Assembly: GCA_003254905.1 (NCBI GenBank)
Contig: QANU01011901.1
Coordinates: 461,002-525,001 of the forward strand
Reading direction: 5' to 3'
DNA length: 64,000 nt
From: Nissolia schottii
Taxonomy: Eukaryota; Streptophyta; Magnoliopsida; Fabales; Fabaceae
Below the pieces are notes generated by a model. That model was not told the origin of the DNA. It ran no database searches and was given only the letters and a program-made list of their open reading frames with translations. Both the position numbers and the translations under genes were made by a program. Position 1 is the stretch's first letter, and every line of letters starts with the position of its first letter. Below, piece by piece: positions 60,233 through 64,000 of the stretch.

Positions 60233-60460
60233 CAAAAAATGCTACATGTACACCCAATTTTATACACTCATACATACATCATTAATAAGGCACACATTTT
60301 ATTCTCATGAGTGCACAAACATTACAAACATATAAAAAATATTCTCAATTGTACTTAATTAAATGCACAAATATTACAGACATTAAAACACAAATTTCAT
60401 GCATATAAGTATAGGGTGTATGTATGACGTATATTTTTTGGTGTACGTGTAACAAGACTC
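60233..60460. mobile_element. MULE-family MITE, 228 bp
   Basis: It is flanked by a perfect 9-bp duplication TTTTTTTTA (60224-60232 and 60461-60469). The ends CAAAAAATGCTACATGTACA and (inverted) GAGTCTTGTTACACGTACAC pair over about 20 bp and match the large MULE at 51642-54694. The inside holds two copies of the TGCACAAAYATTAC motif. Non-coding. It lies about 505 bp upstream of copy 2 of the acidic gene. Confidence 0.75.
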
Positions 60461-60469
60461 TTTTTTTTA

Positions 60470-62159
60470 GCGATGTTATTTAGATTGACAAATAGTTGCA
60501 TGATTCTACACAACAAGTAAGATGACCAATAAAAATTGTTATTGAACAGAAATTAAGGGAAGTAGTAGTAGAGATAGAGAGCAAAAACCAAATGTATTTT
60601 GTCTTGTCTTAAAAAAATATCAACAAATGTGTCTAACCAAAAGGTATTTCTCTTTCTTTGTTCAATAACAAATTTGAAATTGGATGAGACCATTTGAAGA
60701 TGCTATGAAACCTCGCCCCATTCCACCATCAGTTGGGGCTCCATGTGACATAAAGATGGTTCACAAAATTGAATCGGAACACCACTCTCACCAAATCAAG
60801 TTAGTTATTTGAATTAACTCCTCCAATGAGGAGATTCTGATCGATACAATAACAACGTGAGTAAAATTCTTCTAGATCCTTAGAGAGAATAAGCAACTTA
60901 CATAGGTAAGACCCCTAATTTCTTAACATATAAAAAATAGGGGACATTCACTATGCATAGGTATGCGATTGTTTCATTAACAGTCATTATGATTTTGACT
61001 TGAGCGTTGAAATTCCTTTGCAATGGAGTTCCTAAAGCACATTGAACACGAATAGATTGGACTAGGCAATACAAGGCTCGGACAATCTTAAGGGCACAAC
61101 TGAGAGATTCAATTCCAAATCATAAAACTTAATTCATTCTAATGTTTAATTAGATAGAAAATCACTTTATTTTAGACTAAACTTGCAATTTGTTATCTAC
61201 TTTGACAAGAAAAAAAATTATGGAGACCTAATTTTTAAACATATTTATTAATCTACATACTTTGATAAATGACACTTAATTAATGATGATTAGACTTTAC
61301 TATTTTACTCGCACCTGCATATGTCTGAGGGGTGATACCCACAACGAGGCAGATATGGGATAAGGTTTTTTTCCAATAAATAATGTGAAGTTTTTTTTTT
61401 AAAATACTCGCTTATGGAATGGGGCGGGGATAGGAGTTACTTTTTCTGTGCCCGTGGGTATCCAATATGTAACGTATGTAAATTACTCTTAACTATATAA
61501 ATAAATTTATGTTGCAATTTTTTTTGGGTCAAAACTATAATGCTTTACTAGTGGGTTGCAGACAATTCGTGTATGTCAATGTACACATTTAAATGTGATT
61601 GTTAAAAGTAAAAATCATTTTACAAATTGTAATTATTGGAAGTGATAATAACGGCATAATTGAATGTGATAATAACTGCATTGAGGGTATATAGGGAAAG
61701 AAAAAGTCACCAAGAACATTTAAAGTCTTTCAAAGGTTTTATAGAAGTAAAGACACAAGAACATTTTTTGTACTTATTACTAATTTGTTCTCCTATCTTA
61801 ACAACATGTGAGTTCCATCATGAAATTAAGACACTCATAAGTTACATTAATTTTAGATTTACTATTGATTGACCAAATGTTGTTATTTAGGTTGATTAAA
61901 ATAAGATTTGTTGTTATTTTTATTTCGATTGTTGTAAGTTATTGAACTTTGAATTACGCTAGACTAATTGTAATTGTATTATGAAAATTACTAAAATTAT
62001 ATTTTGCTAACTTACATTTTATATTGTTTTATTAAAATTTTTAATTATGTATTGAATATTTATGGATATTTGTAGATACCCAATTATCCATAAAAAAAAC
62101 TATAAACAAATATTCGCGTAGATGAGGGCAAAGATGTAAACAAATTTTTATTTGTAGAA
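60470..62159. other. AT-rich intergenic DNA
   Basis: No gene or element with clear ends is recognised. Short open frames (for example 61660-61872) lack signatures. Confidence 0.5.
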
Positions 62160-63757
62160 CACTAAGGACAATAAAATAATGTTTTGCAATGTAATTTAAG
62201 GTGCAAAAACGATTTTAGAAAATAGGTGAATACTCGTGAGTGAATAAATCTTTAACAAATGACATGTTATTCGTTGCATTCAACTTTCATATCCCCCGTA
62301 GTTCACAATCACAAGAAATCACATTAATTTCTCATATTTAATTTTGTCAATTTTTGAGAAAAAGAAAAAGGAAACAAATCGTTGAAAGTTCATCGAAATA
62401 AATTGAATGAAGGATCACACTATAAGTATCAAGTTAAGTAATTAGACAAAAAAACACACACGACTAATAAACAACATTTTGCGGCAAAATTTACAGCAGA
62501 AAAACGATTTTGGAAAGCAGATGAATACTCACAAGTGAATAAATCCTTAGCAAATCACGTGTTTAGTAGTAGTTACACCCAACTTTCATACAACCCATAT
62601 TTCACAATCATAGGAACACGCATCTCTCGCGCCTTCAACAATAGAAACCGCCAAAAGTTCTCGCTTTTAATTTTGCAGATTTTCAAGAAAAAATGGAAAA
62701 GAAAAATCAAAGCAAACCATTGAAAGTTCATCATAATAAATTGAAGGGAAGGATCACGCGAAAAGTATCAATAAGTAATCACACAGTAAAACAAACACTA
62801 CTAATAAAACAACATTTTGCAATAGAATTTAAGGCAGGAAAATGATTTTGAAAAGTAGATGAATACTTGTGGGTGAGTGAATAAATCCTTGCCAAATCAC
62901 GTGTCCATTTGTTACACTAAACTTTTATACACTTCATACTTCACAATCATAAGAAAATGCTTCTCTCGGGCCTTTAGCAGTAGAAATTGCATTAATTTCT
63001 CACTTATGACTTTGTGAAATTTCAAGGGAAAAAGCAAGGAAAGAAAAGCAAAGCAAACCATTAAAATTTAAACACAATAAACTGAAGGAATGATCACACG
63101 GAAAGTATCAAGTTATGTAATCACACAAAAAAAAAACACTATTAATAAAACAACATTTTGTGGCAAAATTTAAGGCCAAAAAATGATTTTGAAAAGTAGA
63201 TGATTACAAGTGAGTGAGTGAGTGAATAAATTCTTGTCAAATCACGTGTTAATTTGTTACGCTCAACTTTCATACACCCATGCTTCACAATCATAAAAAA
63301 AAATGGACCTCTCACGCCTGCAGCAATCAAAACCACATTGTGAATTTTCGAGAGAAAAAATAAAAAGAAAAGAAAAAGAAAAAGCAAAGTAAACTGTTGA
63401 AAGTTTATCATAATAAATTGAAGGAAGGATCACACAAAATGTATCAAGTTACGTAATCACACAAAAAACAAACACTACTAATAAAACGTGTTACAGAGCT
63501 TAAGGCAAAAAAATGATTTTGAAAAGTAGATGAATACTCGTGAGTGAGTGAATAAATCATTGTTAGATCACGTGTTCATTTGTTACACTCAACTTTCATA
63601 CATCCCATACTTCACAATCACATGAAATTGCACCTCTCTAGCCCTTGGCAATAAAAATCGCATTGATTTCTTATTCATAATTTTGCGTATTTCCTGAAAA
63701 AAAAAAAAAAGCAAAGTAAATCGTTGAAAGTTCATCGTAATAAATTGAAAGAAAGAT
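62160..63757. repeat. Tandem array, monomer about 290-350 bp
   Basis: Five units, each marked by GTGAATAAATC followed in the later units by AAATCACGTGT or a close variant (near 62243, 62533, 62877, 63224 and 63549). They then carry ACTTTCATACAYCC, TTCACAATCA, a purine-rich AAGAAAAAG stretch, TTGAAAGTTCATC and AATAAATTGAAGGAAGGATC. Unit spacing varies because the poly-purine part changes length. There is no coding capacity. Confidence 0.85.
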
Positions 63758-64000
63758 CTTGAACTCAAGGCCTAGCTCCATCGGTGGGTGGTACATCTCG
63801 AGATTGCAGTGGCCTGAGTTGGACCTCTGCCTGCCGTTGTTCAGCATGTCCCGGTGGAATCTGCAGAGTCTCTTGTAGCTGAATTTCTCACTGGTGGACG
63901 ATGTATTACGGACCAATCTCGGAGTTTATAGCATTGCTTGCTATGCTTTGCTACTTCTACCTCTTCTATGGTTGTACCTTTTGATTTTAATTTTATACTC
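63758..64000. other. Right edge: unassigned non-repeat sequence
   Basis: The satellite stops at about 63757 and GC-richer unique-looking sequence follows, with an open minus-strand frame (TSEKFSYKRLCRFHRDMLNN). It may be part of a gene or transposon beyond the window; I do not recognise it. Confidence 0.3.

Overview
The window is nuclear DNA of a flowering plant. The genes contain introns, intergenic DNA is very AT-rich, and the recognisable products are plant-specific: a gibberellin 2-oxidase, a TAS3 trans-acting siRNA locus, a PCC13-62-type desiccation protein, a P-class PPR protein and a REDUCED WALL ACETYLATION protein. Several small inverted-repeat elements resemble types I associate with legumes, so a eudicot, possibly a legume, is my best guess. 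The species cannot be fixed from sequence alone.

Layout. 1-1.5 kb: first exon of a minus-strand GA 2-oxidase whose remaining exons lie off the left edge. 1.7-14.9 kb: AT-rich, gene-free DNA with a hAT-like element and a MITE. 15.0-15.4 kb: a TAS3 locus on the minus strand with two tandem tasiR-ARFs, both miR390 sites and a small ORF that stops just before the 5' site. 16-20 kb: a transposon-rich stretch with a MITE, two Stowaway-like MITEs, a TRIM element, a cluster of inverted repeats and a long hairpin. 22.4-23.6 kb: TAF9 (minus). 24.4-25.6 kb: tandem repeats tied to a Mutator-like (MULE) family. 26.3 kb: DUF538 gene (minus). 28.0-29.4 kb: desiccation-related gene (plus). 30.2-32.2 kb: PPR gene (minus). 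32.6-35.8 kb: solo LTR. 35.8-39.4 kb: decayed EMC6 gene (plus). 42.0-46.4 kb: complete 15-exon RWA gene (minus). 49.7-51.2 and 58.1-59.7 kb: tandem copies of an acidic, probably nuclear, protein gene (minus), separated by a 3-kb MULE and a satellite of about 177 bp. 60.2 kb: a short MULE-family MITE. 62.2-63.8 kb: a second tandem array of about 340 bp.

The genes do not form one pathway. They are a normal eudicot mixture: general transcription (TAF9), organelle RNA processing (PPR), ER membrane protein insertion (EMC6, here broken), wall acetylation (RWA), gibberellin turnover (GA2ox), auxin-response silencing through ARF2/3/4 (TAS3) and seed or desiccation response (PCC13-62).

The most interesting points are these. 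The TAS3 locus is complete enough to check its 21-nt register and uORF position. Independent insertions of one MULE family, with clean 9-bp target duplications, lie about 0.5 kb upstream of both acidic-protein paralogs. A solo LTR splits what was probably a divergent PPR/EMC6 promoter, next to an EMC6 copy that has lost its reading frame. The satellite array begins with an inverted monomer and carries a two-monomer alternation. I found nothing that I can defend as a wholly new biological system.
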